Source: Enterobacter sp. (GTDB lineage: Bacteria; Pseudomonadota; Gammaproteobacteria; Enterobacterales; Enterobacteriaceae). Taken from it: a stretch of DNA of 54,621 bases. The notes beneath the pieces were generated by a model. The model made no database searches. It worked only from the letters and a program-made list of their open reading frames with translations, and was not told the DNA's origin. A program made the translations under genes and the position numbers. Of the stretch, positions 42,737 through 52,091 are shown piece by piece (position 1 is the stretch's first letter; each line of letters begins with the position of its first letter). The DNA is taken from assembly GCA_022649305.1 (NCBI GenBank), contig JALCNW010000023.1, positions 1 to 54,621 on the forward strand, given 5' to 3'.

Positions 42737-43633
42737 CTACAGTCCTTTCTTCACGCGACGCTGGGTATAAATGGCATCCGCGACAAATATTGCCAGCGCG
42801 ACCCAGATAAACGCGAACGTTACCATCTTATCGGCACCTGGCACTTCACCATAGAACGTCACCGCCAGCAGGAACATCAGCGTTGGGCCGATGTACTGGA
42901 AGAAGCCCAGTGTGGAAAGGCGCAAGCGCGTTGCCGCGCCGGTAAAGCACAGCAACGGGATCGTGGTAACGACACCCGCAGCGATCAGCATCAGGTTCAG
43001 CGACATGGGGTTGCTACCCATATGGCTGGTGCTGCTGTCGGCAATGCCAAACAGATAGATTGCTGCCAACGGGAGCAACCACAGGGTCTCGAACAGCATT
43101 CCGGTCTGCGCTTCTACGGCAATTTTCTTACGCACCAGACCGTAGAACGCGAAGCTAAATGCCAGTCCCAGCGCAATGACAGGAAGGGAACCAAAGGTCC
43201 AGAGTTGCACCAGTACCCCGCAAAGCGCCAGAAGTACGGCCACCCATTGCATACGGCGGAAGCGTTCGCCGAGGAACAGCATTCCCAAAACAATATTTAC
43301 CAGCGGGTTAATAAAATAACCGAGGCTGGCTTCAAGCATGTGGTTGTTATTCACGGCCCAAATGAACAGCAGCCAGTTTCCCCCGATCAGTACCGCAGAC
43401 AGGGCAAGCAGGAAGACCTTTTTCGGTGTTTTCAGCAGCGTCTTCACGCCTGACCACTGGCGGCTCACGCTCATCAGCGCGACCATAAAGAAGAATGACC
43501 AGATGACGCGGTGGGTGAGAATTTCATCAGCCGGAACGTAGTAAATCAGCTTGAAGTAGGCGGGTGCAATGCCCCAAATAAAATAAGCGGCAAGGGCGAG
43601 TAAAACGCCCTGCCGCGTCTGTTTAGCATCCAT
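42737..43633 (-). CDS. rarD: EamA/RarD family permease (chloramphenicol-sensitive protein)
   Basis: RarD is an inner-membrane DMT-superfamily transporter with about 10 transmembrane helices and unknown physiological substrate. The name comes from a chloramphenicol phenotype. The 298-residue protein begins KQTRQGVLLALAAYFIWGIAPAYFKL. It has the RarD-specific LIGGNWLLFIWAVNNNHMLEASLGYFINPLVNI and a C-terminal helix ending in QRRVKKGL. It is convergent with corA, and yigI lies upstream on the same strand with a 51-base gap. The small gene yigF of E. coli is not present between corA and rarD. Confidence 0.93.
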   Translation of the reverse strand: MDAKQTRQGVLLALAAYFIWGIAPAYFKLIYYVPADEILTHRVIWSFFFMVALMSVSRQWSGVKTLLKTPKKVFLLALSAVLIGGNWLLFIWAVNNNHMLEASLGYFINPLVNIVLGMLFLGERFRRMQWVAVLLALCGVLVQLWTFGSLPVIALGLAFSFAFYGLVRKKIAVEAQTGMLFETLWLLPLAAIYLFGIADSSTSHMGSNPMSLNLMLIAAGVVTTIPLLCFTGAATRLRLSTLGFFQYIGPTLMFLLAVTFYGEVPGADKMVTFAFIWVALAIFVADAIYTQRRVKKGL

Positions 43634-43684
43634 CTGGATAATCCGTTACAAAAAAGTGAGCTAATTTTACCCGATTTTAGCGTC

Positions 43685-44152
43685 TCAACCCACCATATAA
43701 GTGGCGGTTGCGCTGGCGATGTAAACCTGTTCCTCGTTATGTAATTCGACGCGAGCGACGGCGACCTTGTTGCCCGCGCGTAGCAGGCTGCTGGTGGCGG
43801 TAAAGCGGTTGCCCCGGCCAGGACGTAGATAGTCAACGCGCAAATCAATGGTGCCCATACGGGACAGGCGCTGACGTAACTCATCTTCATTAATGGTGTC
43901 GTGGCGCGTCAAAGTGCTGCCCACGCAGACCAGCCCGGCCGCAACGTCCAGCGCTGAGGCAATCACGCCGCCATGGAGGATACTTTGCGCCCAGTTGCCC
44001 ACCATCATCGGTTGATTGTTAAAGCTCATCTGAGCGAACCCCTTTTCGTAACGCTCCAGCTCCAGTCCCAGCGCCCGGTTAAACGGCATATGGTAAACAA
44101 AGATCTCTCCGACCAGTTTTAAAGCTTCTTCCGCGGTAAGCGTAGCTGACAT
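43685..44152 (-). CDS. yigI: Hotdog-fold thioesterase-like protein YigI
   Basis: YigI is a 155-residue hotdog-fold protein of the PaaI/acyl-CoA thioesterase type. Activity on medium and long acyl-CoA has been reported for the E. coli protein, as I recall. [28 protein letters not shown] carries the HGG loop and catalytic acidic residue typical of the family, and strands with [17 protein letters not shown] follow. I start at the ATG at 44152 ([13 protein letters not shown]). Upstream in-frame ATGs at 44164 and 44200 add a non-conserved extension. It is divergent from pldA. Confidence 0.93.
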   Translation of the reverse strand: MSATLTAEEALKLVGEIFVYHMPFNRALGLELERYEKGFAQMSFNNQPMMVGNWAQSILHGGVIASALDVAAGLVCVGSTLTRHDTINEDELRQRLSRMGTIDLRVDYLRPGRGNRFTATSSLLRAGNKVAVARVELHNEEQVYIASATATYMVG

Positions 44153-44312
44153 GAAAAATTGCATCCTTGTTGTTAAATAATTGTTGATTTTATGCTTCAA
44201 GCAAAAGGATTACCACTTTCAGAAACGAGGAGGAGACGTGAATCAAGAAATAGGTAGAATACGTTCCACATAACTATTCACATTATTCTTATTTCGCAGG
44301 AGAGCACCACCG

Positions 44313-45182
44313 ATGCGGACGTATCTGGGTTGGTTACTGGCGGCGGTTGCGCTGCCCTTCACGGCATTTGCGCAGGAAGCGACAGTCAAAGAAGTACATG
44401 ATAAGCCCGCCGTTCACGGCAGTATTATCGCTAACATGCTTTTGGAGCATGATAATCCGTTCACGCTTTATCCGTATGACACGAACTATGTGATTTACAC
44501 CCAAACCAACGACCTGAACAAAGAGGCGATAAGTTCTTACAACTGGTCTGATAACGCGCGCAAGGATGAAGTAAAGTTCCAGCTCAGCCTGGCCTTCCCG
44601 CTGTGGCGCGGTATTTTGGGACCCAACTCGGTTTTGGGCGCGTCTTACACGCAGAAATCCTGGTGGCAACTGTCCAACAAGGAAGAATCGTCCCCGTTCC
44701 GTGAAACTAACTACGAACCTCAGCTGTTCCTGGGTTTCGCGACCGATTATGAGTTTGCTGGCTGGACCCTGCGCGACGTTGAAATGGGCTACAACCATGA
44801 CTCGAACGGCCGCTCCGATCCGACATCCCGCAGCTGGAACCGACTTTACACCCGTCTGATGGCGCAAAACGGCAACTGGATGGCTGAAGTGAAACCGTGG
44901 TACGTCATTGGTGACACCGACGATAATCCGGATATCACCAAATACATGGGTTATTACCAGCTGAAAGTGGGTTATCAGTTGGGTGACGCGGTGTTGAGCG
45001 TGAAAGGGCAGTATAACTGGAACACTGGCTACGGCGGCGCGGAAATGGGCTTAAGCTATCCTGTCACTAAGCATGTCCGCCTCTATACTCAAGTGTATAG
45101 CGGTTACGGTGAGTCGCTTATCGACTATAACTTCAACCAGACGCGCGTCGGCGTGGGCGTGATGTTGAACGATATTTTCTAA
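44313..45182 (+). CDS. pldA: Outer-membrane phospholipase A
   Basis: PldA (OMPLA) is a calcium-dependent outer-membrane phospholipase that removes phospholipids from the outer leaflet. The 289-residue precursor has a cleavable signal peptide (about 20 residues, ending AFA-Q) and a 12-strand beta-barrel. The catalytic triad is intact in GYNHDSNGRSDPTSRSWNR: His162, Ser164 and Asn176 by precursor numbering. The C-terminal Phe in GVGVMLNDIF is the barrel-assembly signal. It stands alone between divergent yigI and a terminator. Confidence 0.97.
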   Translation: MRTYLGWLLAAVALPFTAFAQEATVKEVHDKPAVHGSIIANMLLEHDNPFTLYPYDTNYVIYTQTNDLNKEAISSYNWSDNARKDEVKFQLSLAFPLWRGILGPNSVLGASYTQKSWWQLSNKEESSPFRETNYEPQLFLGFATDYEFAGWTLRDVEMGYNHDSNGRSDPTSRSWNRLYTRLMAQNGNWMAEVKPWYVIGDTDDNPDITKYMGYYQLKVGYQLGDAVLSVKGQYNWNTGYGGAEMGLSYPVTKHVRLYTQVYSGYGESLIDYNFNQTRVGVGVMLNDIF

Positions 45183-45190
45183 GTCCGTCT

Positions 45191-45211
45191 CGGGCGCTGC
45201 AACAGCGCCCG
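45191..45211. terminator. Terminator of pldA
   Basis: The stem CGGGCGCTG / CAGCGCCCG with a 3-base loop is followed by ATTGTTTT, 9 bases after the pldA stop. Confidence 0.8.
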
Positions 45212-45229
45212 ATTGTTTTGAACGATGAC

Positions 45230-45748
45230 TTACCGGGTATGAGCTCTCGCTTGCTTAATAGCATCATCATCAAAAATATTTTGCTCATAATTGTCGGTTT
45301 TATTTTTGACTCTGTATATTTTCCAACCATTCCCTTCGTGTTTGAGATACACCATCAGTTGTAAATATTTTCCCTCTTCAATACCAATACTGACGGGTAC
45401 AGAGACGCTATCAGCTTGCGGGGATGCTTTGCCAACCTTTAACGCAGCGACCCATTCAGGGGCGTAATCCTGGCAGTATGTGAAATAGTCAGAGTCCAGA
45501 ATGCCCTGTTCATAAATTTGGTGAAGATCGGCAATTCGCGCTGCTGTATCGGCGGCGATGTATTTTCCGATCAACGGTGAGTTATCAGCCATTGGAGAGT
45601 GCTCAGCATTTACGGGGTCAAAATCCGCAAAGGCCCGAAGATATTGCTGATAAAAAGCCTGAATGACACTTTCTGGAGATTCGCTTTTTGGCTCGCTGCA
45701 GGCGGGCAACATCAAGGTAATCAAGGCGAGTAACAATCCTTTGAGCAT
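45230..45748 (-). CDS. Putative outer-membrane lipoprotein, DUF3828-like
   Basis: A 172-residue precursor from the ATG at 45748, which has AAGGAAA seven bases upstream. An upstream in-frame ATG at 45787 adds 13 residues before the signal peptide and is less likely. The signal peptide (MLKGLLLALITLMLPAC) ends in a lipobox with Cys17, and Ser at +2 fits outer-membrane sorting. The body (SPESVIQAFYQQYLRAFADFD, SDYFTYCQDYAPEW, then a beta-rich end with VYLKHEGNGWKIYRVKN) resembles the DUF3828 domain of YbjP/YqhG proteins. No function is known. The locus is AT-richer than its neighbours and I know of no counterpart between pldA and recQ in E. coli. Confidence 0.75.
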   Translation of the reverse strand: MLKGLLLALITLMLPACSEPKSESPESVIQAFYQQYLRAFADFDPVNAEHSPMADNSPLIGKYIAADTAARIADLHQIYEQGILDSDYFTYCQDYAPEWVAALKVGKASPQADSVSVPVSIGIEEGKYLQLMVYLKHEGNGWKIYRVKNKTDNYEQNIFDDDAIKQARAHTR

Positions 45749-45929
45749 TATCTTTTCCTTAGGTTTAACTGCTAAATAGACGCTCATTGTGCAAAAAGTA
45801 GTTATGCAATTAATGCTATAATAAAATCAAATAAATCATTGCGTTACATGTGATTTATAAATGCCGTTATGATCTAAAAAGGCAGGGGTATAGTTGACGA
45901 TGTAATTTGCTCTAACAGGATCGCAAATT

Positions 45930-46004
45930 TATACCGCCGAAGAGAACTGAGTCGAATTTCTTCTTGTTAGCGTTTATCATGCTCAACCTTCGGGCTGATT
46001 TTTT
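45930..46004 (+). promoter_or_regulatory. recQ upstream region with candidate promoter and terminator-like stem
   Basis: Within the 294-base gap before recQ a possible -35/-10 pair can be drawn (TTGCTC and TATACC with about 17 bases between). The UUCG-capped stem TCAACC-TTCG-GGCTGA follows at about 45983-45998, leading into TTTTTT. It could end a short transcript or attenuate recQ. The stem has one mismatch. The left part of the gap (45790-45890) is very AT-rich and shows no gene. Confidence 0.35.
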
Positions 46005-46042
46005 GTTCGTTCAATGTTTTATTTCAGGCAAATGGGGTTAAC

Positions 46043-47872
46043 GTGGCGCAGGCGGAAGTAATGAATCAGGAATCGCTGGCTAAGCAGGTTTTGCAGGAAA
46101 CCTTCGGCTATCAGCAATTCCGTCCTGGCCAGGAAACCATCATTGAAACCGTGCTGGAAGGCCGCGATTGTCTGGTGGTGATGCCGACGGGCGGTGGGAA
46201 ATCACTGTGCTATCAGGTTCCCGCGCTGGTGCTGAACGGCTTGACGGTGGTGGTATCCCCCCTCATCTCACTGATGAAGGATCAGGTGGACCAGCTACTG
46301 GCGAATGGCGTAGCCGCTGCCTGTATCAACTCGACTCAAACCCGCGAACAGCAGCAAGACGTCATGGCAGGATGCCGTAACGGACAGATCCGCCTGCTGT
46401 ATATCGCGCCGGAACGTCTGATGCTGGACAACTTCCTTGAGCATTTAGCGCACTGGAATCCGGTACTGCTGGCAGTGGATGAAGCGCACTGCATCTCTCA
46501 GTGGGGACACGACTTCCGCCCTGAATATGCCGCGCTCGGCCAGCTTCGTCAGCGTTTCCCGGCCCTGCCATTTATGGCGCTCACGGCGACAGCAGACGAC
46601 ACCACGCGTCAGGACATCGTCCGCCTGTTAGGACTTACCGATCCGTTTATCCAGGTCAGCAGCTTCGATCGCCCTAACATTCGCTATATGCTGATGGAAA
46701 AATTCAAGCCGCTGGACCAGCTTCTGCGCTACGTGCAGGAACAGCGCGGCAAGTCCGGCATCATCTACTGCAACAGCCGAGCGAAGGTGGAAGACACCGC
46801 CGCACGCCTGCAAAATCGCGGCTTTAGCGCGGCGGCCTATCATGCCGGGTTAGAAAACCATATCCGCGCCGACGTGCAGGAAAAATTCCAGCGTGACGAT
46901 CTGCAAATCGTCGTCGCTACCGTGGCGTTCGGGATGGGCATCAATAAACCCAACGTGCGCTTTGTGGTGCACTTCGACATCCCGCGTAATATCGAGTCCT
47001 ATTATCAGGAAACCGGTCGTGCCGGGCGCGATGGCCTGCCTGCCGAAGCAATGCTGTTTTACGATCCGGCGGATATGGCGTGGCTACGTCGCTGTCTCGA
47101 AGAGAAGCCGCAAGGGCCGCTCCTGGATATCGAACGTCACAAGCTCAACGCGATGGGCGCATTTGCCGAAGCGCAAACCTGCCGCCGCCTGGTGCTGCTT
47201 AACTATTTTGGTGAAGGGCGTCAGGAGTCGTGCGGCAACTGCGATATCTGTCTCGACCCGCCAAAGCAATACGATGGCCTGATGGATGCGCGTAAGGCGC
47301 TTTCCACTATCGGGCGCACCAACCAGCGCTTTGGGATGGGCTACGTGGTGGAAGTGCTGCGCGGCGCAAATAACCAGCGTATCCGCGAGATGGGCCACGA
47401 TAAGCTGCCGGTTTATGGCATTGGCAAAGAACAAAGCCATGAACACTGGGTCAGCATTATTCGCCAGCTCATCCACCTCGGATTTGCCACACAAAACATT
47501 GCACAGCACTCTGCGCTCCAGCTTACCGAAGCCGCACGTCCGGTACTGCGCGGTGATATCGAACTGAAACTTGCTGTGCCACGCGTGATCGCGCTTAAGC
47601 CGCGTGTGATGCAGAAATCCTACGGCGGTAACTATGACCGTAAGCTGTTTGCCAAACTGCGTAAGCTGCGAAAAGCCATTGCCGATGAAGAGAATATCCC
47701 GCCTTATGTGGTCTTTAACGACGCGACGCTGATTGAAATGGCCGAGCAGATGCCACTGAGTGCTGGTGAAATGCTCAGCGTCAACGGCGTCGGTACGCGT
47801 AAGCTGGAGCGTTTTGGTAAGGAGTTTATGGCGCTCATCCGTTCGCATGCTGACGGTGATGATGAGGAGTAG
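46043..47872 (+). CDS. recQ: ATP-dependent DNA helicase RecQ
   Basis: RecQ is a 3'-5' helicase that starts RecF-pathway recombination and dissolves aberrant structures with topoisomerase III. The 609 residues equal E. coli RecQ. Walker A MPTGGGKS has Lys53, motif II DEAH is in AVDEAHCISQWGHDFRPEY, and motif VI is QETGRAGRDG. The zinc-binding cysteines are in CRRLVLLNYF and ESCGNCDICLDP. The winged-helix RQC domain and the C-terminal HRDC domain (AEQMPLSAGEMLSVNGVGTRKLERFGKEF) complete the protein. The start codon is GTG. Confidence 0.97.
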   Translation: MAQAEVMNQESLAKQVLQETFGYQQFRPGQETIIETVLEGRDCLVVMPTGGGKSLCYQVPALVLNGLTVVVSPLISLMKDQVDQLLANGVAAACINSTQTREQQQDVMAGCRNGQIRLLYIAPERLMLDNFLEHLAHWNPVLLAVDEAHCISQWGHDFRPEYAALGQLRQRFPALPFMALTATADDTTRQDIVRLLGLTDPFIQVSSFDRPNIRYMLMEKFKPLDQLLRYVQEQRGKSGIIYCNSRAKVEDTAARLQNRGFSAAAYHAGLENHIRADVQEKFQRDDLQIVVATVAFGMGINKPNVRFVVHFDIPRNIESYYQETGRAGRDGLPAEAMLFYDPADMAWLRRCLEEKPQGPLLDIERHKLNAMGAFAEAQTCRRLVLLNYFGEGRQESCGNCDICLDPPKQYDGLMDARKALSTIGRTNQRFGMGYVVEVLRGANNQRIREMGHDKLPVYGIGKEQSHEHWVSIIRQLIHLGFATQNIAQHSALQLTEAARPVLRGDIELKLAVPRVIALKPRVMQKSYGGNYDRKLFAKLRKLRKAIADEENIPPYVVFNDATLIEMAEQMPLSAGEMLSVNGVGTRKLERFGKEFMALIRSHADGDDEE

Positions 47873-47933
47873 TCAGGCCGGCTTAAAAGTGCCAGGATGA
47901 TGACTCACTGAACTCTTTCCCCGCGAGTAAATT

Positions 47934-48554
47934 ATGGTAATGCTATTTCTCACCGTGGCGTTGGTGCATATCGTTGCGCTGATGAGCCCTGGCCCAGACT
48001 TCTTCTTCGTCTCGCAGACGGCTGTCAGCCGCTCCCGCAAAGAGGCGATGATGGGTGTGCTCGGGATTACTATGGGCGTAATGGTCTGGGCTGCGGTTGC
48101 ACTGCTTGGCCTGAACCTGATCCTCGCAAAAATGGCCTGGCTGCATAACATCATCATGGTCGGCGGTGGTTTGTACCTGTGCTGGATGGGCTACCAGATG
48201 CTGCGCGGGGCGTTGAAGAAAGAACAAAAAGCGCCGGAAGAACCAAAGGTTGAACTCGCGACGGGCGGGCGCAGCTTTTTGAAAGGTTTGCTCACCAATC
48301 TCGCCAACCCAAAAGCGATTATTTACTTTGGTTCCGTCTTTTCGTTATTCGTGGGCGATGACGTCGGCGCGGGTGCGCGCTGGGGTATTTTCCTGCTGAT
48401 CGTCGTTGAAACCTTTGCGTGGTTTACCGTGGTGGCAAGTCTGTTTGCTATGCCTGCGATGCGTCGCGGTTATCAGCGTATGGCAAAGTGGATCGACGGC
48501 TTTGCCGGCGCACTGTTCGCCGGCTTCGGTATTCACCTCATCATCTCTCGCTAA
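47934..48554 (+). CDS. rhtC: L-threonine exporter RhtC
   Basis: RhtC exports threonine. It belongs to the LysE/RhtB transporter family. The 206 residues equal the E. coli length and contain about six hydrophobic segments. The N-terminal [25 protein letters not shown] is the family signature, [23 protein letters not shown] marks the second half, and [17 protein letters not shown] the end. It overlaps the convergent rhtB 3' end by four bases. Confidence 0.95.
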   Translation: MVMLFLTVALVHIVALMSPGPDFFFVSQTAVSRSRKEAMMGVLGITMGVMVWAAVALLGLNLILAKMAWLHNIIMVGGGLYLCWMGYQMLRGALKKEQKAPEEPKVELATGGRSFLKGLLTNLANPKAIIYFGSVFSLFVGDDVGAGARWGIFLLIVVETFAWFTVVASLFAMPAMRRGYQRMAKWIDGFAGALFAGFGIHLIISR

Positions 48555-49171
48555 GCATGACGCGCTGACGCAAGCAGCGCGCCCACCAGCATAAACAGCG
48601 AACCAAAGATCTTATTCAGGGCCTTCATTTGCTTAGGCCCTTTGATCCAGCCCGTAATCCGCTGCGCCAGCGTCGCGTAACCAATCATCACAATAATATC
48701 GACAATAATCGTCGTCGCGCCGAGCACGATGTACTGCATCACCTGCGGCTGATGAGGGACGATAAACTGCGGAAACAGGGCGGCAAGAAAGACGATACTT
48801 TTCGGGTTGGTCAGGTTCACGAACACCGCGCGCTTAAAGAGACGCCCGCGCGTTTGCGTCTGAGCGAGGGTGTTCAAATCAATCGACCCCGCCGCGCGCC
48901 ACTGCTGGATCCCCAGCCAAATCAGATAGGCCGCACCGGCCCACTTCAGCACTTCAAATGCCATTACCGAACGCGAGAACAACGTCCCCAGACCAATGCC
49001 AACCAGCACGATATGAATGCCCAGCCCGGTCTGCAAACCGGCGATGGACGCCACTGCCCCACGATAGCCGTGGTTGATGGAGGTGGTCATGGTATTGATC
49101 GCGCCCGAGCCTGGTGAAAGGCTCAGGATGATGGATGTCAGCAGGTAAGCGAACCACCACTCGAAGGTCAT
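48551..49171 (-). CDS. rhtB: Homoserine/homoserine lactone exporter RhtB
   Basis: RhtB exports homoserine and homoserine lactone and belongs to the same LysE family as its tail-to-tail neighbour RhtC. The 206 residues show the signature [24 protein letters not shown], the mid-protein [23 protein letters not shown], and a C-terminal hydrophobic end with [15 protein letters not shown]. About six membrane helices are expected. The 4-base overlap of stops with rhtC means the two transcripts are antisense at their ends. It is divergent from pldB, with 109 bases between. Confidence 0.95.
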   Translation of the reverse strand: MTFEWWFAYLLTSIILSLSPGSGAINTMTTSINHGYRGAVASIAGLQTGLGIHIVLVGIGLGTLFSRSVMAFEVLKWAGAAYLIWLGIQQWRAAGSIDLNTLAQTQTRGRLFKRAVFVNLTNPKSIVFLAALFPQFIVPHQPQVMQYIVLGATTIIVDIIVMIGYATLAQRITGWIKGPKQMKALNKIFGSLFMLVGALLASARHA

Positions 49172-49280
49172 TTGAAACTCCCGAATCGTCTATTTTTATG
49201 CCACAATACGCTATTGTTGAGTCATTTTGTGATGCTTCACAAAAAAACGATATTCCGTGGCTTACAGGGGCAGAAACCCA

Positions 49281-50273
49281 ATGTTTCAGCAGAAAAAGGA
49301 CTGGGAAACACGCGAGAACGCATTTGCTGCTTTCTCCATGGGGCCGCTGACCGATTTCTGGCGTCAGCGCGAAGAAGCCGAGATCGCAGGCGTGGACAAT
49401 GTTCCGGTACGCTTTGTGCGTTTTCGGGATAAAAAAAACGATCGGGTGATCGTGGTTTGTCCGGGTCGCATTGAGAGTTACGTCAAGTACGCTGAACTGG
49501 CGTACGACCTGTTCCATCTTGGTTTTGACGTGTTGATCATCGATCATCGTGGGCAGGGGCGTTCCGGGCGATTATTGTCGGATTCGCATCGCGGTCATGT
49601 GGACAACTTCAGCGATTACGTCGACGATCTCGCCGCGTTCTGGCAGCAGGAAGTGCAGCCGGGCCCGTGGCGTAAACGCTATATCCTCGCGCACTCGATG
49701 GGCGGCGCGATTGCGACGCTGTTTTTACAACGTCATCCGCATCAGTGTGATGCGATTGCATTGACCGCACCGATGTTTGGCATCGTCATGCGATTTCCCG
49801 ACTGGATGGTGCGCCATATTCTCGACTGGGCTGAGGGCCATCAGCGCATTCGTGAAGGCTACGCCATGGGAACGGGACGCTGGCGGGCATTGCCGTTTGC
49901 CCTCAACGTGTTGACCCACAGCCGGCAGCGTTATCGCCGCAACCTGCGCTTTTACGCCGATGAACCGCGCTTACGCGTCGGTGGCCCAACTTACCATTGG
50001 GTGCGCGAAGGCATACTCGCGGGCGAATCCGCGCTGGCAGGGGTTAGCGATGATGCTACGCCGACATTATTGATTCAGGCGGAAGAGGAGCGTGTGGTGG
50101 ACAACCGCATGCATGAACGCTTCTGCGAACTGCGCGCCGCCGCCGGACACCCTTGTGAAGGGAATAAACCGCTGGTCATAAACGGTGCGTACCATGAGAT
50201 CCTTTTTGAAAAGGACGCCATGCGCTCAGTCGCGCTCAACGCCATTGTTGAATTTTTCGACAGGCATAACTGA
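49281..50273 (+). CDS. pldB: Lysophospholipase L2
   Basis: PldB hydrolyses lysophospholipids and is a membrane-associated cytoplasmic alpha/beta hydrolase. The 330-residue product begins MFQQKKDWETRENAFAAFSM. The nucleophile elbow is in RYILAHSMGGAIATLF (AHSMGG), preceded by IIDHRGQGRSGR, and the C-terminal His is in INGAYHEILFEKDAMR. An upstream in-frame start at 49257 lies in the leader. It lacks roughly ten C-terminal residues found in E. coli PldB, a likely harmless difference. yigL follows 25 bases later in the same direction. Confidence 0.94.
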   Translation: MFQQKKDWETRENAFAAFSMGPLTDFWRQREEAEIAGVDNVPVRFVRFRDKKNDRVIVVCPGRIESYVKYAELAYDLFHLGFDVLIIDHRGQGRSGRLLSDSHRGHVDNFSDYVDDLAAFWQQEVQPGPWRKRYILAHSMGGAIATLFLQRHPHQCDAIALTAPMFGIVMRFPDWMVRHILDWAEGHQRIREGYAMGTGRWRALPFALNVLTHSRQRYRRNLRFYADEPRLRVGGPTYHWVREGILAGESALAGVSDDATPTLLIQAEEERVVDNRMHERFCELRAAAGHPCEGNKPLVINGAYHEILFEKDAMRSVALNAIVEFFDRHN

Positions 50274-50298
50274 TTTTCTATTGAGGTTAAATTCCCCT

Positions 50299-51099
50299 AT
50301 GTACCAGGTTGTTGCATCTGACTTAGATGGCACGTTGCTTTCCCCCGACCACACCCTGTCGCCTTACGCGAAAGAGACCTTAAAACTCCTGACTGCCCGC
50401 GGTGTGAACTTTGTTTTCGCGACGGGCCGCCACCACGTGGACGTGGGGCAGATTCGCGATAACCTGGAAATCAAAGCCTACATGATCACCTCCAACGGTG
50501 CGCGCGTGCACGATACCGATGGCAATTTGATCTTCACTCATAACCTGGACCGCGACATCGCCGCCGATCTGTTCGGCGTGGTGCATAGCAACCCGGATAT
50601 CGTCACTAACGTGTATCGCAACGATGACTGGTTTATGAACCGCCATCGCCCGGATGAAATGCGTTTCTTCAAAGAAGCGGTATTCAACTACACGCTGTAT
50701 GAACCAGGCCTGCTGGAGCCGGAAGGGATCAGCAAAGTGTTCTTCACCTGCGAAAAGCACGAAGATCTGCTGCCGCTGGAGCAGGCGATTAATGCGCGCT
50801 GGGGCGATCGGGTGAACGTCAGCTTCTCCACTCTGACCTGTCTGGAAGTGATGGCGGGCGGCGTATCCAAAGGCCACGCGCTGGAAGCGGTTGCGAAGCG
50901 TATGGGCTTTGAACTGAAAGACTGTATCGCGTTTGGCGATGGTATGAACGATGCCGAGATGCTCTCCATGGCGGGCAAAGGCTGCATCATGGAAAACGCG
51001 CACCAGCGTTTGAAAGATTTGCACCCTGAGCTAGAAGTGATTGGCACTAACGGCGATAACGCCGTGCCGAACTATCTGCGTAAGTTGTTCCTTGAATAA
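50299..51099 (+). CDS. yigL: Pyridoxal phosphate phosphatase YigL (Cof-type HAD)
   Basis: YigL dephosphorylates pyridoxal phosphate and other sugar phosphates. In enteric bacteria its mRNA is stabilised by SgrS and takes part in relief from sugar-phosphate stress. The 266-residue protein is a Cof-type (IIB) HAD phosphatase: DxD motif in VASDLDGTLLSPD at about 6-18, the Thr motif TGR, a cap domain, and the acidic motif IAFGDGMNDAEM. I start at the ATG at 50299 because an upstream frame (from 50185) lies inside pldB. It is cotranscribed with pldB; SgrS acts through an intermediate of the pldB-yigL transcript in Salmonella. Confidence 0.94.
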   Translation: MYQVVASDLDGTLLSPDHTLSPYAKETLKLLTARGVNFVFATGRHHVDVGQIRDNLEIKAYMITSNGARVHDTDGNLIFTHNLDRDIAADLFGVVHSNPDIVTNVYRNDDWFMNRHRPDEMRFFKEAVFNYTLYEPGLLEPEGISKVFFTCEKHEDLLPLEQAINARWGDRVNVSFSTLTCLEVMAGGVSKGHALEAVAKRMGFELKDCIAFGDGMNDAEMLSMAGKGCIMENAHQRLKDLHPELEVIGTNGDNAVPNYLRKLFLE

Positions 51100-51191
51100 T
51101 TCTCACAACGTCACGACTGGTTGATTGTTGGCCAGTTGTCAACTGAATAGTCCGCTACAATGCCTGTCCTTCTTTCTGAGAGACAAGCATT

Positions 51192-52091
51192 GTGGCGCTA
51201 CTCATTATCACCACTATTCTGTGGGCCTTCTCATTCAGCCTGATCGGTGAATACCTTGCCGGGCACGTCGATAGTTATTTCTCCGTACTGATGCGGGTAG
51301 GGCTTGCGGCGCTGGTCTTCTTGCCGTTCCTGCGCACGCGTGGGCAAACGCTCAAAACCATTCTGCTGTACATGCTGGTGGGCGCGTTGCAACTCGGTAT
51401 CATGTATCTGTTCAGCTTCCGGGCGTATATCTACCTGTCGGTATCGGAATTCCTGCTGTTCACGGTGTTGACGCCACTCTATATCACGCTGATTTACGAC
51501 CTGCTGAGCAAGCGCCGCTTGCGCTGGGGCTATCTGCTGAGTGCGCTTCTGGCGGTGGCGGGTGCGGCGATCATTCGCTACGACAAAGTGAGCGATCACT
51601 TCTGGACCGGTCTGATGTTTGTCCAGCTTGCCAACATAAGTTTTGCCATCGGTATGGTCGGCTACAAGCGCCTGATGGAAACGCGTCCGATGCCGCAGCA
51701 TAACGCTTTTGCCTGGTTCTATATGGGCGCGGCTATTGTCGCGGTGGCGGCGTGGTTTATGCTCGGCAATCCGCAAAAGCTGCCAACCACCACGGTACAG
51801 TGGAGCGTGCTGATTTGGTTAGGTGTGGTCGCGTCTGGACTGGGTTACTTTATGTGGAACAACGGCGCTACGCAGGTAGACGCCGGGACGCTGGGCATTA
51901 TGAATAACGTTCATGTGCCCGCTGGCCTGCTGGTTAACCTTGCTATCTGGCAGCAGCAACCGCACTGGCCGAGCTTTATTATTGGGGGAACGGTGATCCT
52001 GGCTTCGCTGTGGGTGCATCGCCGTTGGGTCGCTCCGCGCTCCGAACAAACGGCAAATGATCGCAAGCGTGGTTCCGCGCTGAGCGAATAA
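51192..52091 (+). CDS. bioP: Biotin transporter BioP (YigM)
   Basis: BioP (YigM) is an EamA/DMT-superfamily inner-membrane protein shown to take up biotin in E. coli. The 299 residues equal the E. coli length with 10 predicted helices. Conserved blocks are [21 protein letters not shown] at the N terminus, [23 protein letters not shown], and [29 protein letters not shown]. Translation starts at GTG. The last 113 bases overlap the 3' end of metR on the opposite strand, and both coding sequences resemble the E. coli proteins there. Expression signals are not obvious, and I see no BirA operator. Confidence 0.93.
   Translation: MALLIITTILWAFSFSLIGEYLAGHVDSYFSVLMRVGLAALVFLPFLRTRGQTLKTILLYMLVGALQLGIMYLFSFRAYIYLSVSEFLLFTVLTPLYITLIYDLLSKRRLRWGYLLSALLAVAGAAIIRYDKVSDHFWTGLMFVQLANISFAIGMVGYKRLMETRPMPQHNAFAWFYMGAAIVAVAAWFMLGNPQKLPTTTVQWSVLIWLGVVASGLGYFMWNNGATQVDAGTLGIMNNVHVPAGLLVNLAIWQQQPHWPSFIIGGTVILASLWVHRRWVAPRSEQTANDRKRGSALSE

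Noticed and set aside
42698..43453. 251-codon ORF antisense to rarD
   Set aside because: It is rich in Gln, Arg and His with no domain, fully opposite a clear membrane-protein gene.
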